NCBI GenBank assembly: GCA_963838845.1
Contig: CAWISR010000003.1
Location: 1,116,001 to 1,180,000 of the forward strand
From: CAVRXQ01 sp963838845
GTDB taxonomy: Bacteria; Actinomycetota; Acidimicrobiia; Acidimicrobiales; Bog-793
Length of the DNA: 64,000 bases
Direction of reading: 5' to 3'
In this document: piece by piece, positions 7,618 through 16,569 of the stretch
How positions within the stretch are numbered: the stretch's first letter is position 1
How the letters are laid out: each line of letters begins with the position of its first letter
Program-made: the position numbers and the translations under genes
Notes under the pieces: model-generated
The model's input: only the letters and a program-made list of their open reading frames with translations
What the model was told of the DNA's origin: nothing
Databases searched by the model: none

Positions 7618-8559
7618 ATGCTCATCATTCAGCGCCCCACTGTCGAAGCGATCGGCGAAGAGGAAGAGAACCGGCAACGCTTCTCGATCGGCCCGCTCGA
7701 CCCGGGCTTCGGTTACACGATCGGCAACACGCTGCGCCGCACGCTCCTGTCGTCGATCCCGGGTGCCGCGGTCACCCAGATCCGATTCGACGACGCCCTC
7801 CACGAATTCACCTACCTACCGGGCGTGAAAGAGGACGTCTCCGACATCATCTTGAACCTCAAAGACCTCGTCCTCACGGTCGCGACCGAAGAGCGCGTCA
7901 CGCTCCGCCTCGACGTGCGCGGGCCCGCCGAGGTCACCGCCGCCGACCTGAAGGTGACCTCCGACGTCGAGATCCTCAACCCGGACCTGCACATCGCGAC
8001 CGTGAACGCGAAGGGCCGCCTGGCGATGGACGTCACCGTCGAGCAGGGCAAGGGCTACGTCTCCGCGGAGAAGAACAAGCACTCCTCGACGATCGGCGTG
8101 ATCCCGGTGGACGCGATCTTTTCGCCCGTTCGCCGCGTGGCGTTCAGCGTCGAGCCGACCCGCGTCGAGCAATCCACCGACTATGACCGGCTCGTCTTGG
8201 ACATCGAGACCGACGGCTCGATCGGCCCGCGCGCCGCGCTCTCGTCGGCCGGCCAGACGCTGCGGGCCCTCGTCAGCCTCGTCGCCGACCTCTCTGACGA
8301 GGCCCACGGCCTCGAGCTCGGTGACGCCGGCACGATCACGAGCGGCTCCCCGGACCTCGACCGCCCGATCGAGGAGCTCGACTTGACCGAGCGCCCGCGC
8401 AACTGCCTGAAGCGCGCCCAGATCAACACGATCGGCGAGCTCGTGCAGCGCACGCCCGCTGAGCTGCTCGCGATCACGAACTTCGGTCAAAAAAGCCTCG
8501 ACGAGGTGCTGCAGCGCCTCGACGAGCGCGGGCTGTCGCTCGCCGGCGAAGGGTACTGA
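7618..8559 (+). CDS. rpoA: DNA-directed RNA polymerase alpha subunit
   Basis: The alpha subunit dimerises to scaffold RNA polymerase, and its C-terminal domain binds UP elements and activators. The 313-residue product has the N-terminal dimerisation core ('PLDPGFGYTIGNTLRRTLLS') and, after a linker, a complete C-terminal domain ('NCLKRAQINTIGELVQRTP', 'NFGQKSLDEVLQRL'). It starts with ATG after an ACAGGAG. It lies 30 bases after rpsD and three bases before rplQ, in the conserved alpha operon. Confidence 0.99.
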   Translation: MLIIQRPTVEAIGEEEENRQRFSIGPLDPGFGYTIGNTLRRTLLSSIPGAAVTQIRFDDALHEFTYLPGVKEDVSDIILNLKDLVLTVATEERVTLRLDVRGPAEVTAADLKVTSDVEILNPDLHIATVNAKGRLAMDVTVEQGKGYVSAEKNKHSSTIGVIPVDAIFSPVRRVAFSVEPTRVEQSTDYDRLVLDIETDGSIGPRAALSSAGQTLRALVSLVADLSDEAHGLELGDAGTITSGSPDLDRPIEELDLTERPRNCLKRAQINTIGELVQRTPAELLAITNFGQKSLDEVLQRLDERGLSLAGEGY

Positions 8560-8562
8560 GTC

Positions 8563-8922
8563 GTGCCCGCCGCGCCGAAGAAGGGCCAGCGACTCGGCGG
8601 TGATGCCGCTCATCAAAAGGCGATGCTCGGCAACCTCGTCGCGTCGCTGATCGCGGCGGAAGCGATCGTGACGACTGAGGCGAAGGCGAAGGCGTTGCGC
8701 CCCGTCGCAGAAAAGCTCGTGACCAAGGCTCGCGAAGGCGGCGTGCACAACCAACGCGAGGTCGTCGCGTTCCTGCGCGACAAGGAGATGGCCCACAAAC
8801 TGTTTTCCGAGATCGGTCCGCGGTACGCCGACCGCAACGGTGGTTACCTGCGGATCCTGAAGCTCGGGACCCGCAACGGCGACGCGGCACCGATGGCACG
8901 CGTCGAGTTCGTCGAGCCGTAA
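8563..8922 (+). CDS. rplQ: 50S ribosomal protein L17
   Basis: L17 is found near the peptide exit of the large subunit. The 119-residue product has the family pattern 'KKGQRLGGDAAHQKAMLGNL', 'RPVAEKLVTKAREG' and 'NGGYLRILKLGTRNGDAAPM'. It starts with GTG three bases after rpoA. The alignment with homologues begins near this codon, with the usual Met-Pro replaced by GTG-coded Met-Pro. Confidence 0.97.
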   Translation: MPAAPKKGQRLGGDAAHQKAMLGNLVASLIAAEAIVTTEAKAKALRPVAEKLVTKAREGGVHNQREVVAFLRDKEMAHKLFSEIGPRYADRNGGYLRILKLGTRNGDAAPMARVEFVEP

Positions 8923-8929
8923 TAGCGCG

Positions 8930-9796
8930 GTGGCGACCGCGACCGACCCCGAACCCACACCGTCAACACCGCTCGCGTCGTCGACCCGTCGCGTCGCGCT
9001 CGGAATCGCCTACGACGGCACGAATTTCCACGGCTTCGCGGCGCAACCGGGTCAACGCACGGTGGCGGGCGAGATCCGAGATGCACTGCGCACGCTCTTT
9101 GGCGGGGACGCGACGATCGTCTGCGCGGGCCGCACCGATGCCGGCGTCCATGCCGCGGCGCAGGTTGCGCACGTCGATCTCGACACCGAGGTCCTCTCCT
9201 CGCGCTATCGCTTGGACGACGGCGTGACCTGCCCTGAGCTCCCCGATCTCGCGAGGAGCCTCGACGCGCTCGTCGGCCCGGAGATCACGATCTGGCGCGC
9301 GCTCGTCACGCCGGAGGGTTTCGATGCGCGGCGCTCGGCGTTGTCGCGGCGCTACCGCTACGAGATCGATACGAGCGTGCGCCCCGATCCGCTGCGGCGC
9401 TCGGCGAGCTGGCACGTCCCCGCGCACCTCGACCTCTCGGCGATGCGAATCGCGGCGGACGCCTTGCTGGGGGAGCACGACTTCGCCGGATTCTGCCGGC
9501 GTCCGCGGAACGACGATGGCGGGCCGATCCGCCGGCGGGTGATCGACGCCCGCCTCGACGGCGCGCAGCCCGGCGTGTTCGTCTTCGAGATCGAGGCGAA
9601 CGCGTTCTGCCATCAGATGGTGCGCTCGATCGTCGGCACCCTCGTCGCCGCCGGGCGGGGAACGCGACGACCGAGCGAGGTGATGCGGCTCCTCGCCGCC
9701 GGGGATCGTGCGGGCGCCGCCGACCCCGCGCCTCCGACCGGGCTCTACCTCGTCGCCGTGCGCTACCCGGAGGAGCTCACCGGCACGTGGAACTGA
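8930..9796 (+). CDS. truA: tRNA pseudouridine(38-40) synthase
   Basis: TruA converts uridines 38-40 in the tRNA anticodon arm to pseudouridine. The catalytic aspartate is D70 in 'CAGRTDAGVHAAAQ', and the family segments 'GIAYDGTNFHGFAAQPGQRT' and 'FCHQMVRSIVGTLV' are present. The 288-residue length is normal with a short N-terminal extension of about 20 Thr/Pro/Ser-rich residues, which makes the exact start (GTG 8930) less certain. It follows rplQ by seven bases, as in many Actinobacteria. Confidence 0.96.
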   Translation: MATATDPEPTPSTPLASSTRRVALGIAYDGTNFHGFAAQPGQRTVAGEIRDALRTLFGGDATIVCAGRTDAGVHAAAQVAHVDLDTEVLSSRYRLDDGVTCPELPDLARSLDALVGPEITIWRALVTPEGFDARRSALSRRYRYEIDTSVRPDPLRRSASWHVPAHLDLSAMRIAADALLGEHDFAGFCRRPRNDDGGPIRRRVIDARLDGAQPGVFVFEIEANAFCHQMVRSIVGTLVAAGRGTRRPSEVMRLLAAGDRAGAADPAPPTGLYLVAVRYPEELTGTWN

Positions 9797-9887
9797 GCTC
9801 CACAGCCACACTCGCCGGAAGCGCAGGCGGTGTAATCGCGCGGCGTGGGGGCGGGTCGGAGAGACTGTCCGGCACGGAGGTCAGCAA

Positions 9888-10115
9888 GTGAGCGAACCCG
9901 CAGACGAACACGAGAAGGGCACCGGCGAACTGCTCGGCGTCCCCTATGACGTGCGGAAGCCGACCGCGGCGCGCGTGAAGTCGCGAATGTGGAATCCCGA
10001 CGACCGGCGCATGTTCCCGCCGAAGGTCTTCGGCTGGGGCTGGACGATCAACGCCTACTGGCTCGTGCACCCCGGCAAGTACCTTCGCCAGGACCGTCAA
10101 AAGCCGTCCAGCTGA
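9888..10115 (+). CDS. Small DUF5808-like protein
   Basis: This 75-residue protein has a charged N-terminus and a conserved-looking core, 'NPDDRRMFPPKVFGWGWTIN', which resembles the short DUF5808-type domain seen in many actinobacterial proteins; that assignment is from memory and tentative. No membrane segment or catalytic motif is evident. The GTG is chosen because GGAGG lies seven bases upstream; the open frame upstream overlaps truA. It stands between truA and the rplM promoter region and may belong to the end of the truA transcript. Confidence 0.6.
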   Translation: MSEPADEHEKGTGELLGVPYDVRKPTAARVKSRMWNPDDRRMFPPKVFGWGWTINAYWLVHPGKYLRQDRQKPSS

Positions 10116-10186
10116 GGCGAGAGCAGGCCTCGAGCGAGACACTCGGGCGCCCGCATTCGTGTCCGGGGGCGTCCCGGGTCCCAGGA

Positions 10187-10214
10187 TTCGGCCCGCCCGC
10201 GCAGCTCGTATACT
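10187..10214 (+). promoter_or_regulatory. Possible promoter of rplM-rpsI-glmM
   Basis: TATACT at 10209-10214 is a near-consensus -10 element in an otherwise very G+C-rich stretch. With a 16-base spacer the -35 would be TTCGGC at 10187-10192, a weak match. A start near 10221 would leave about 80 bases of leader before rplM. Its position fits a separate L13/S9 transcription unit. Confidence 0.4.
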
Positions 10215-10299
10215 CTTGGGACCTGCTCACGGCGCATTTCGGTCGTTCGCCGCGTCCTGAGCTCGAAGACGAGGCGGAGCCTCGAGACAAAGGATCAGG

Positions 10300-10749
10300 G
10301 TGCGCACCTTTTCTCCAAAGCAGGCCGACATCGTTCGCGAGTGGCACACCATCGACGCCGATGGCGTCGTCCTTGGGCGTCTCGCGACCGAAGTCGCAAC
10401 CCTGCTGCGCGGCAAGCACAAGGCGATCTTCGCCCCGAACGTCGACACCGGCGACCACGTGATCGTGGTCAACGCCGCGAAGGTCGTGCTGACCGCCAAC
10501 AAGGCCGAGAGCAAGCTCGCCTACCACCACAGCGGTTACCCCGGCGGCTTGCGCACCCAGACCTACGCCTCGATGCTCGAAAAGCAGCCGGAAGAGGTCA
10601 TCCGACGCGCCGTGCGGGGCATGCTCCCGAACGGCACCCTCGGTCGTCAGATGCTGAACAAGTTGAAGGTGTACGCCGGCCCGGACCACCCGCACGCCGC
10701 CCAGATGCCAAAGCCGCGTCCGCTCTCGAGCACGCGCTCGGCCCGCTGA
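10300..10749 (+). CDS. rplM: 50S ribosomal protein L13
   Basis: L13 is an early-assembling large-subunit protein. The 149-residue product has 'REWHTIDADGVVLGRLATEV', 'GDHVIVVNAAKVVLTANK' and 'VRGMLPNGTLGRQMLNKLKV', all family signatures. Translation starts at GTG with an AAAGGAtcag sequence upstream. It leads the rplM-rpsI-glmM unit, a pairing common in Actinobacteria. Confidence 0.98.
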   Translation: MRTFSPKQADIVREWHTIDADGVVLGRLATEVATLLRGKHKAIFAPNVDTGDHVIVVNAAKVVLTANKAESKLAYHHSGYPGGLRTQTYASMLEKQPEEVIRRAVRGMLPNGTLGRQMLNKLKVYAGPDHPHAAQMPKPRPLSSTRSAR

Positions 10750-10762
10750 AGAGGACGAGCTG

Positions 10763-11155
10763 ATGCCACGACCCCTTACACAATCGACAGGACGGCGCAA
10801 GGCGGCCGTCGCGCGTGTCCGGCTCGTCGCCGGTGACGGCAAGGTGATCGTCAACCGTCGTCCGATCGAGGAGTATTTCTCGTCGGTGTCGTCACGGGTG
10901 CACGCCACCGAGCCCCTCCGGGTCGCCGGTCGGTCGGACCGCTATGACGTCGTTGCGACCATCGACGGTGGCGGGATAACCGGCCAGGCGGGCGCGCTCC
11001 GGCTCGGGATCGCCCGTGGGCTCGTCGAAGTCGATCCGGAACTGCGCACCACCTTGAAGCGCGCCGGGCTGCTGACGCGCGACGCGCGCGAGAAGGAGAG
11101 CAAGAAGTACGGCCTGAAGAAGGCCCGCAAGGCACCGCAGTACTCGAAGCGCTGA
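10763..11155 (+). CDS. rpsI: 30S ribosomal protein S9
   Basis: S9 lies in the small-subunit head, with its C-terminal tail reaching the P-site tRNA. The 130-residue product has 'STGRRKAAVARVRLVAGDGK' near the N-terminus, the 'GGGITGQAGALRLGIARGL' core and the tail 'KKARKAPQYSKR', whose final Ser-Lys-Arg is universal. It starts with ATG 13 bases after rplM and is followed closely by glmM. Confidence 0.98.
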   Translation: MPRPLTQSTGRRKAAVARVRLVAGDGKVIVNRRPIEEYFSSVSSRVHATEPLRVAGRSDRYDVVATIDGGGITGQAGALRLGIARGLVEVDPELRTTLKRAGLLTRDAREKESKKYGLKKARKAPQYSKR

Positions 11156-11171
11156 TCGCGCTGGAGTTGCA

Positions 11172-12518
11172 ATGTCGTTGCGCTTCGGGACCGATGGCAT
11201 CCGGGGCGTCGCCAATCGTGAGCTGACCCCGGAGGTCGCCCTCGCGCTCGGCCATGCGAGCGCGCGCCACCTTCAGGGTTCGGCGTTCTTCGTCGGCTCA
11301 GACACGCGGCGCTCGAGCCCGATGCTGAAAGCAGCGCTCGTTGCCGGGCTCGCGTCTGAAGGGCGTCATGTCTTCGACCTCGGCGTCCTGCCGACGCCCG
11401 GTCTCGCGTGGATCGTCGCCTCTCGTGGGATTCCGGGCGCGATGGTGTCGGCTTCGCACAATCCCTTCCCGGACAACGGGATCAAGCTCATTTCGGAAAA
11501 GGGTACGAAGCTCTCCGACGCGCTCGAGCGCGAAATCGAGTCCGACCTCGCCCGCGTCCTCGTAGCCGCCCCCATCGAAGGACAGGAGCACTTGGTCGGG
11601 GAAGCGCTCGGCGAGATCGAGGACGCCCAGAAACTGGTCGGTGAATACGTCGACCACCTCGTGCAGTCCGTCGACGTGCCGTCCGATTTCGCGGTCCAGA
11701 TCGTTTGTGATTGCGGGAACGGCGCCGCATACCAGGTCGCGCCGGCCGTCTTCGAGCGCCTCGGGATCGACGCGATGGTGATCAACGACACTCCCGACGG
11801 GACGAACATCAACGCGAAGTGCGGCGCAACGGCACCGATGATGCTCGGGCAGGTGGTGGTCGAGAGCGGCGCGGACCTCGGCCTGAGCTTCGACGGCGAC
11901 GCTGATCGGATGATCGCTGTCGATGGGCTGGGAAACGTCGTCGACGGCGATGTGCTGATGGCCCTCTTCGCCCTCGATCTGAAGGATCGTGGCGAGCTCG
12001 CGAATAACGCCGTTGTCGCGACGGTGATGAGCAATCTCGGATTGCGAAGGACGCTGATCCGCGGTGGCATCGAGCTGATCGAAACGCCCGTCGGCGACCG
12101 CTACGTCGCGGACGCGATCGACGAACTCGGTCTCGTGCTCGGCGGTGAGCAGTCCGGCCACATCGTCTTCCGGAAGTACGCGACGACGGGCGACGGAGTC
12201 CTGACCGGGATCAAGCTCCTCGAGCTTGTCGCACGCTCGGGCCTCAGCCTCGCCGAGCTCGCGGACGACGCGCTGACCCGGGTGCCACAGGAGCTGCGCA
12301 ACGTGAAAGTCATGTCCCCGGATCGTCTCGAGACGGCGTCAGGCGTTTGGAAGGCGGTCGCCGAGGTCGAAGCGCGCCTCGGTGATTCCGGGCGGGTCGT
12401 CATCCGTCCGAGCGGAACCGAGTCGGCAGTGCGCGTCATGGTCGAAGCTGACGATGTGGAAATGGTCGATCGGGCGCTTTCAGCGATCGTCGAGGCCGTC
12501 GAGCTGGAACTCGGCTGA
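11172..12518 (+). CDS. glmM: Phosphoglucosamine mutase
   Basis: GlmM converts glucosamine-6-phosphate to glucosamine-1-phosphate on the way to UDP-GlcNAc for peptidoglycan. The phosphoserine is S95 in 'MVSASHNPFPDNGIKL'; the metal loop is 'DGDADRMIAVD', the sugar loop 'GGEQSGH' and the phosphate loop 'RPSGTESAVRVM'. The 448-residue length is normal. It follows rpsI by 16 bases. GlmS, the preceding enzyme of the pathway, lies 2.2 kb downstream, separated by an opposite-strand peptidase gene. Confidence 0.98.
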   Translation: MSLRFGTDGIRGVANRELTPEVALALGHASARHLQGSAFFVGSDTRRSSPMLKAALVAGLASEGRHVFDLGVLPTPGLAWIVASRGIPGAMVSASHNPFPDNGIKLISEKGTKLSDALEREIESDLARVLVAAPIEGQEHLVGEALGEIEDAQKLVGEYVDHLVQSVDVPSDFAVQIVCDCGNGAAYQVAPAVFERLGIDAMVINDTPDGTNINAKCGATAPMMLGQVVVESGADLGLSFDGDADRMIAVDGLGNVVDGDVLMALFALDLKDRGELANNAVVATVMSNLGLRRTLIRGGIELIETPVGDRYVADAIDELGLVLGGEQSGHIVFRKYATTGDGVLTGIKLLELVARSGLSLAELADDALTRVPQELRNVKVMSPDRLETASGVWKAVAEVEARLGDSGRVVIRPSGTESAVRVMVEADDVEMVDRALSAIVEAVELELG

Positions 12519-12603
12519 ATCGACGACGGTATCGAGCGTTATCTCGTGCAGGCGTCGATGACGACGGCGAGCCTCCAGTCCTCCCTGTTCAGCTCCTGCG
12601 GCT

Positions 12604-14394
12604 TCATGGTCCGGTAGCCCGCCACGTGACGTCGAAGGAATCTCCGGACCCGTAGTCGGTAGGGGTATCGACCTCGTCAAGGACCGACGTGTCGGCGTTG
12701 TTCACCATGTCCATCCCGGTCGTGCTGTAGTCCGTGATGGGCTCGGCTGGGCTGCTGGCGGTTGCCGCATTCGCGTCCGAGAAGAAGGCTGTCCCAAAAT
12801 TTGCCAGCTGAGGGAATGCGCAATTTGAGCAGGTCTCTGGCCGCTCGACGATCCATTCCGCTGACGACTCTGCTGCTCCAGAGAAATCGATCGTCGTCGA
12901 GAAGGACCCGCTCCAGTGCGAGTCATCGAGAGTGAGCGTCCATTGCTCTCCTGAGATACTGACGGAGGCAGTGATTTCGTCGCCAGGAGAGACCGGATAC
13001 TGAGAGGGGCTCAGCTCGACCTCGTAACCGCCGTCGACGGCGGGATCGCCATACATTTCGTACCAGGCGTCGTATTGAGCCGTGCCGCCCCGACAGTCCG
13101 ATTCCGTTCCGTCCTGCTCAACCGTCGAACTTGCGAAGCCGTCGATCCCAATCCACTGGGACGAGTACTGGTCGGTGGTTACTCCAAGACAGGAGACCGA
13201 AGCCACGGTCCAGCTCGCGGTGACGTCTTCGAAGGTGGATGCTGCACACGGATCCGTGACCGCGTAACCGGACCAGTTCGTCGATCCCGCCGTCCCGACT
13301 GTCAATTCGGCGGCGTCTGTCGTCGTCGAGCCCAAACCGCTCGTGAACACCGCCTCGACTTCTTCGTTGTTGTCAGACGTGGTCGCCGAGAACGAGTAAC
13401 AGGACGAAGTCTGCCCCGAGACCGGTTGCCAGGTCGCCCCGTCATTAGTCGAGACTTGCCATTGAATTGCGGGCGTTGGGGATCCCGAAGCCTCTGCGGT
13501 GAACCAGGCGGTCGTGTTAGCGAGCACCTCCTCACTCTCGGGTTGTTCGATGATCGCCGGATCGATCGTCAGGGTCGCCGCGTCCGTCGTCGCCGCACCA
13601 GCCGAATTGGTGAAGATCGCTTCGAACTCGTCGCCATCTTCCGACGATGAGGCCGCGAACGAGTAGGAGGTCGATGTCGCACCGCTCACGGTGTTCCACT
13701 CGACGCCGCTGTCATCGGAGATACGCCACTGGACGGACGGCTGCGGCGTGCCCGACGCACTGGCGGTGAAAGTCGCGGTCGTGCCATCAGGGACGGTCTG
13801 GTTCGAGGGCTGAAGTGTGACGGTGGGTGCGCTCGTCGTTGAGGAGGGGGGTGGCGGGGGTGAGGGAGGAGGTAAAGGAGACGGAGTGGGTTGCGAGGTG
13901 ACGAGGGCTGCGGGAGTCGGGCTACCGCGCTCGACCACTGATACGGTCCGGCGCCTCGAGGTCGTCTCGTTGATGGCGGACAGCTCGAAGCGGAACGAGC
14001 GAGGGGATGAGGATGGATTGTCCGGAAGAGTAATGAGGACGCGACGTGCCCCCGAGGAGCACGGAACGCGTTTCGAAAGATGCGGCTTCGCCGACGTGAA
14101 AAGGCAGGTTTGTGCGCCGTTCACCACGGCGAGAAGTTCGACTCGTCCTCCAGCCGAAGACAGCAGCGCAGGGATCGCCGAGAACTTCGAAATCTGAAGG
14201 GCTACAGCGCGCGGCGCAAGTCCGAGCGAAGCGACGATTCGATGCGTAGCAATGACGCGGGGGGAGCGGTCGGCAGTTTGGGGTCTCCCGCCGTGCGCAT
14301 TTAACGCACCGAAGGTGGCAGTACTAAGTAGTGCGACCAATCCGAGGATCGGGCACAGGCGCGCGACTCGGCTCGTGAGCTTCGCGCATGTCAC
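12604..14394 (-). CDS. Secreted G1-family (glutamic) peptidase with two Ig-like domains
   Basis: This 596-residue protein has a signal peptide (about 1-33, 'LCPILGLVALLSTATFGALN'), an unassigned N-terminal region, a proline-rich linker (about 168-190), two Ig-like domains (about 190-277 and 278-366) that resemble each other, and a C-terminal peptidase domain. The last has 'TNWSGYAV', 'SSQWIGIDG' and 'YDAWYEMY', typical of the eqolisin family. The catalytic pair fits Q427 ('VEQDGT') and E513 ('AEWIVE'), 86 residues apart, against about 83 in the fungal enzyme. The start is GTG. It probably acts outside the cell. Base composition is visibly less G+C-rich than its neighbours, suggesting acquisition. 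Confidence 0.88.
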   Translation of the reverse strand: MTCAKLTSRVARLCPILGLVALLSTATFGALNAHGGRPQTADRSPRVIATHRIVASLGLAPRAVALQISKFSAIPALLSSAGGRVELLAVVNGAQTCLFTSAKPHLSKRVPCSSGARRVLITLPDNPSSSPRSFRFELSAINETTSRRRTVSVVERGSPTPAALVTSQPTPSPLPPPSPPPPPSSTTSAPTVTLQPSNQTVPDGTTATFTASASGTPQPSVQWRISDDSGVEWNTVSGATSTSYSFAASSSEDGDEFEAIFTNSAGAATTDAATLTIDPAIIEQPESEEVLANTTAWFTAEASGSPTPAIQWQVSTNDGATWQPVSGQTSSCYSFSATTSDNNEEVEAVFTSGLGSTTTDAAELTVGTAGSTNWSGYAVTDPCAASTFEDVTASWTVASVSCLGVTTDQYSSQWIGIDGFASSTVEQDGTESDCRGGTAQYDAWYEMYGDPAVDGGYEVELSPSQYPVSPGDEITASVSISGEQWTLTLDDSHWSGSFSTTIDFSGAAESSAEWIVERPETCSNCAFPQLANFGTAFFSDANAATASSPAEPITDYSTTGMDMVNNADTSVLDEVDTPTDYGSGDSFDVTWRATGP

Positions 14395-14693
14395 AAAGCG
14401 AGATTCTTCCAGAACGATTACCTAATTCACTGAAATTTTTCGTTCGCGCTCCACGGGGTTGATCGACCGCCGACGGTGATCGACGTAGCGCGTTTTCACT
14501 ACCCGGGCGACGATCCGGGGTGGTTTGACAACTACCTCATCGCGCTGAAAGGCAGCACGAGCATTCCCAGCTCGGTCAGCCGAACGTGGCGACGCCTCGA
14601 CGTTCGCCCCTTCTGGGAGCCCGTTGCGGGTCGGCACAGATTCGTGGGTCCGTTCTTCACGGGGGAGTGCGTCCCCCCGTAGCCTGGAGCGAT
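14395..14693. other. Divergent intergenic region between the G1 peptidase and glmS
   Basis: These 299 bases hold the promoters of two divergent genes. The part at 14411-14450 is A+T-rich for this genome (for example a run 'ctgaaatttttcg'), which marks it as likely promoter DNA for the peptidase, but no convincing -35/-10 pair could be fixed. A 68-codon frame at 14476-14682 resembles nothing and is not called. No glmS ribozyme-like element was recognised before glmS. Confidence 0.4.
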
Positions 14694-16541
14694 ATGTGCG
14701 GGATCATCGGAGTCTCCGGTTCTGAGCAGCCGCTCTCGTTGCTGCTCAGGGGCCTCGAGGCGCTCGAGTATCGCGGCTACGACTCAGCTGGGGTTGCGCT
14801 CGTGGACGCGTCTGCTGGCGAGCTGTATGTGGAGAGATCTGCCGAGCAGACAAGATCCGTCGAAAAGCTCCTCGCGAAGGTGTCGAGCGCGCCCACGACC
14901 TCCTCGGCTGGGATCGGCCACACGAGGTGGGCGACGCACGGCGCGCCGGTCGAAGAGAATGCACACCCACAAATCGATTGCAATGCGTCGGTCGCGGTTG
15001 TGCACAACGGCATCATCGAGAACCACCGCGAGCTCTCATCCGTATTGACCGAACGCGGGCATCATTTTCGGTCGGAGACGGACACCGAGGTGATCGCACA
15101 CCTGATCGAAGAGGAACTCAAACGGGGTTCGCGCCTTCGTGACGCAGTTCGCAAGACGATCGGCTTGCTGCGCGGCGATTTCGCGATTGCTGTTGTCGCA
15201 CTCGGCGAGCCCGACACGATCGTCGCCGCTCGCCGGACGTCTCCGTTGATCGTCGGTCTCTCCGACGAGCTCGGGCTCGTTGCCTCCGACATCTCCGCCT
15301 TGCTCGAGACCACCCGCCGGCTTTTTGTTCTCGAAGACGACCAAATTGCCGAGGTCGGACCGGGCCGGGTTGAAGCCTTCGATCTCGAAGGACGCGAGAT
15401 CGAGCTACGCCCGCTCGAGGTCTCGTGGTCCGTCGAGGACGCACGTCGCGAGGGGTATCCGGACTTCATGTCAAAGGAGATTCACGAGCAACCGGCCGCG
15501 GTTGAACAGACGCTGCTCGGACGGACGTCAGCCGACGGCGCGACGGAAATCGAGGAGCTTTCGATTTCGCCTTCGCAGCTCGCGGAGTATTCACGCGTTC
15601 TCCTACTTGGATGCGGATCGAGCTATCACGCGGCTCTCGCCGGGCGGCAATCGATCGAAGCGCTCGCCAACGTTCACGCCGATGCTGACATCTCGAGTGA
15701 GTTCCGGTATCGGAGGTCGAGCGTCGGATCAGAGACGCTCGTGATCGCGATCAGTCAATCTGGTGAGACCGTCGACTCATTGCACGCGATCCGTGAGGCG
15801 CGCGCTCGAGGTGCGGCGGTCATCACCGTTTCAAACGTCGTGGATTCGGTGATGGCCCGAGAATCGGATGGTGTCTGTTACACCCACGCTGGTCCGGAGA
15901 TTGGTGTTGCCTCGACGAAATGCCACGTCGCACAGGTGGCGCTGTTGCAGGTCTTGGCTCTGCACCTCGCCCGATCTCGTGGGGTCATCGAGGCGGCCGC
16001 CGCGAAAGCGTTCGCCTCGAGCCTGAACGACCTGCCCGATCTCGTCGGACGGGCGGTCGATCGGTTCGACGAATACCGACAGGTCGCGAGGGAGTTCGCA
16101 TCCGTTGATGACGTGTACTTCCTCGGGCGGCGGTCCGGCTTGCCGATCGCGATGGAGGGCGCGCTGAAGCTGAAGGAGCTCGCGTACGTGCGCGCCGAGG
16201 CATACCCCGCGGGTGAGATGAAACACGGGCCGATCTCCCTGATCGAACCCGGTGTCGTGGTCGTGGTCGCCGCAACTCGGAATCCGCTCTGGGAAAAGGT
16301 GATGGCCAACGTCGAGGAGATGCGTGCTCGTGGCGCAACGATCATCGCGATCTGCGATGACGGCGATGACGAGACGAGTGAACTCGTCGACGCCACCCTC
16401 TCCATTCCTCCGACGCCGGAACTGTTGTCGCCGATCGTCGCTGCCGTCGCGACACAATCGTTCGCCTATGAGGTCGCGCGTGCGCGCGGAAAGAACGTCG
16501 ATCGTCCGCGCAACCTCGCAAAGGTCGTCACCGTCGAGTGA
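14694..16541 (+). CDS. glmS: Glutamine-fructose-6-phosphate aminotransferase
   Basis: GlmS makes glucosamine-6-phosphate from fructose-6-phosphate and glutamine. The start 'MCGIIGVSG' places the catalytic Cys at residue 2 after Met removal; the glutaminase domain has 'GYDSAGVAL', 'IGHTRWATHG' and 'VVHNGIIENH'. Two SIS domains follow ('LLGCGSSYHAALAGR', 'ISQSGETVDSL', 'LGRRSGLPIAMEGALKLKE'), and the chain ends 'RNLAKVVTVE' as in other GlmS. Length is 615 residues. The ATG at 14694 is fixed by the need for Cys2; the frame upstream is non-coding. Confidence 0.98.
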   Translation: MCGIIGVSGSEQPLSLLLRGLEALEYRGYDSAGVALVDASAGELYVERSAEQTRSVEKLLAKVSSAPTTSSAGIGHTRWATHGAPVEENAHPQIDCNASVAVVHNGIIENHRELSSVLTERGHHFRSETDTEVIAHLIEEELKRGSRLRDAVRKTIGLLRGDFAIAVVALGEPDTIVAARRTSPLIVGLSDELGLVASDISALLETTRRLFVLEDDQIAEVGPGRVEAFDLEGREIELRPLEVSWSVEDARREGYPDFMSKEIHEQPAAVEQTLLGRTSADGATEIEELSISPSQLAEYSRVLLLGCGSSYHAALAGRQSIEALANVHADADISSEFRYRRSSVGSETLVIAISQSGETVDSLHAIREARARGAAVITVSNVVDSVMARESDGVCYTHAGPEIGVASTKCHVAQVALLQVLALHLARSRGVIEAAAAKAFASSLNDLPDLVGRAVDRFDEYRQVAREFASVDDVYFLGRRSGLPIAMEGALKLKELAYVRAEAYPAGEMKHGPISLIEPGVVVVVAATRNPLWEKVMANVEEMRARGATIIAICDDGDDETSELVDATLSIPPTPELLSPIVAAVATQSFAYEVARARGKNVDRPRNLAKVVTVE

Positions 16542-16569
16542 GGTCAGCGACGAACCGGGACGCGCATCG

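Noticed and set aside
10163..10177. Short hairpin CCGGG-GGCGT-CCCGG before rplM as a terminator
   Set aside because: Five-base stem only, no T-run; such palindromes are frequent by chance at this base composition.
14476..14682. 68-codon plus-strand frame between the peptidase and glmS
   Set aside because: No homology, no ribosome-binding site, and it lies in the region needed for two divergent promoters.
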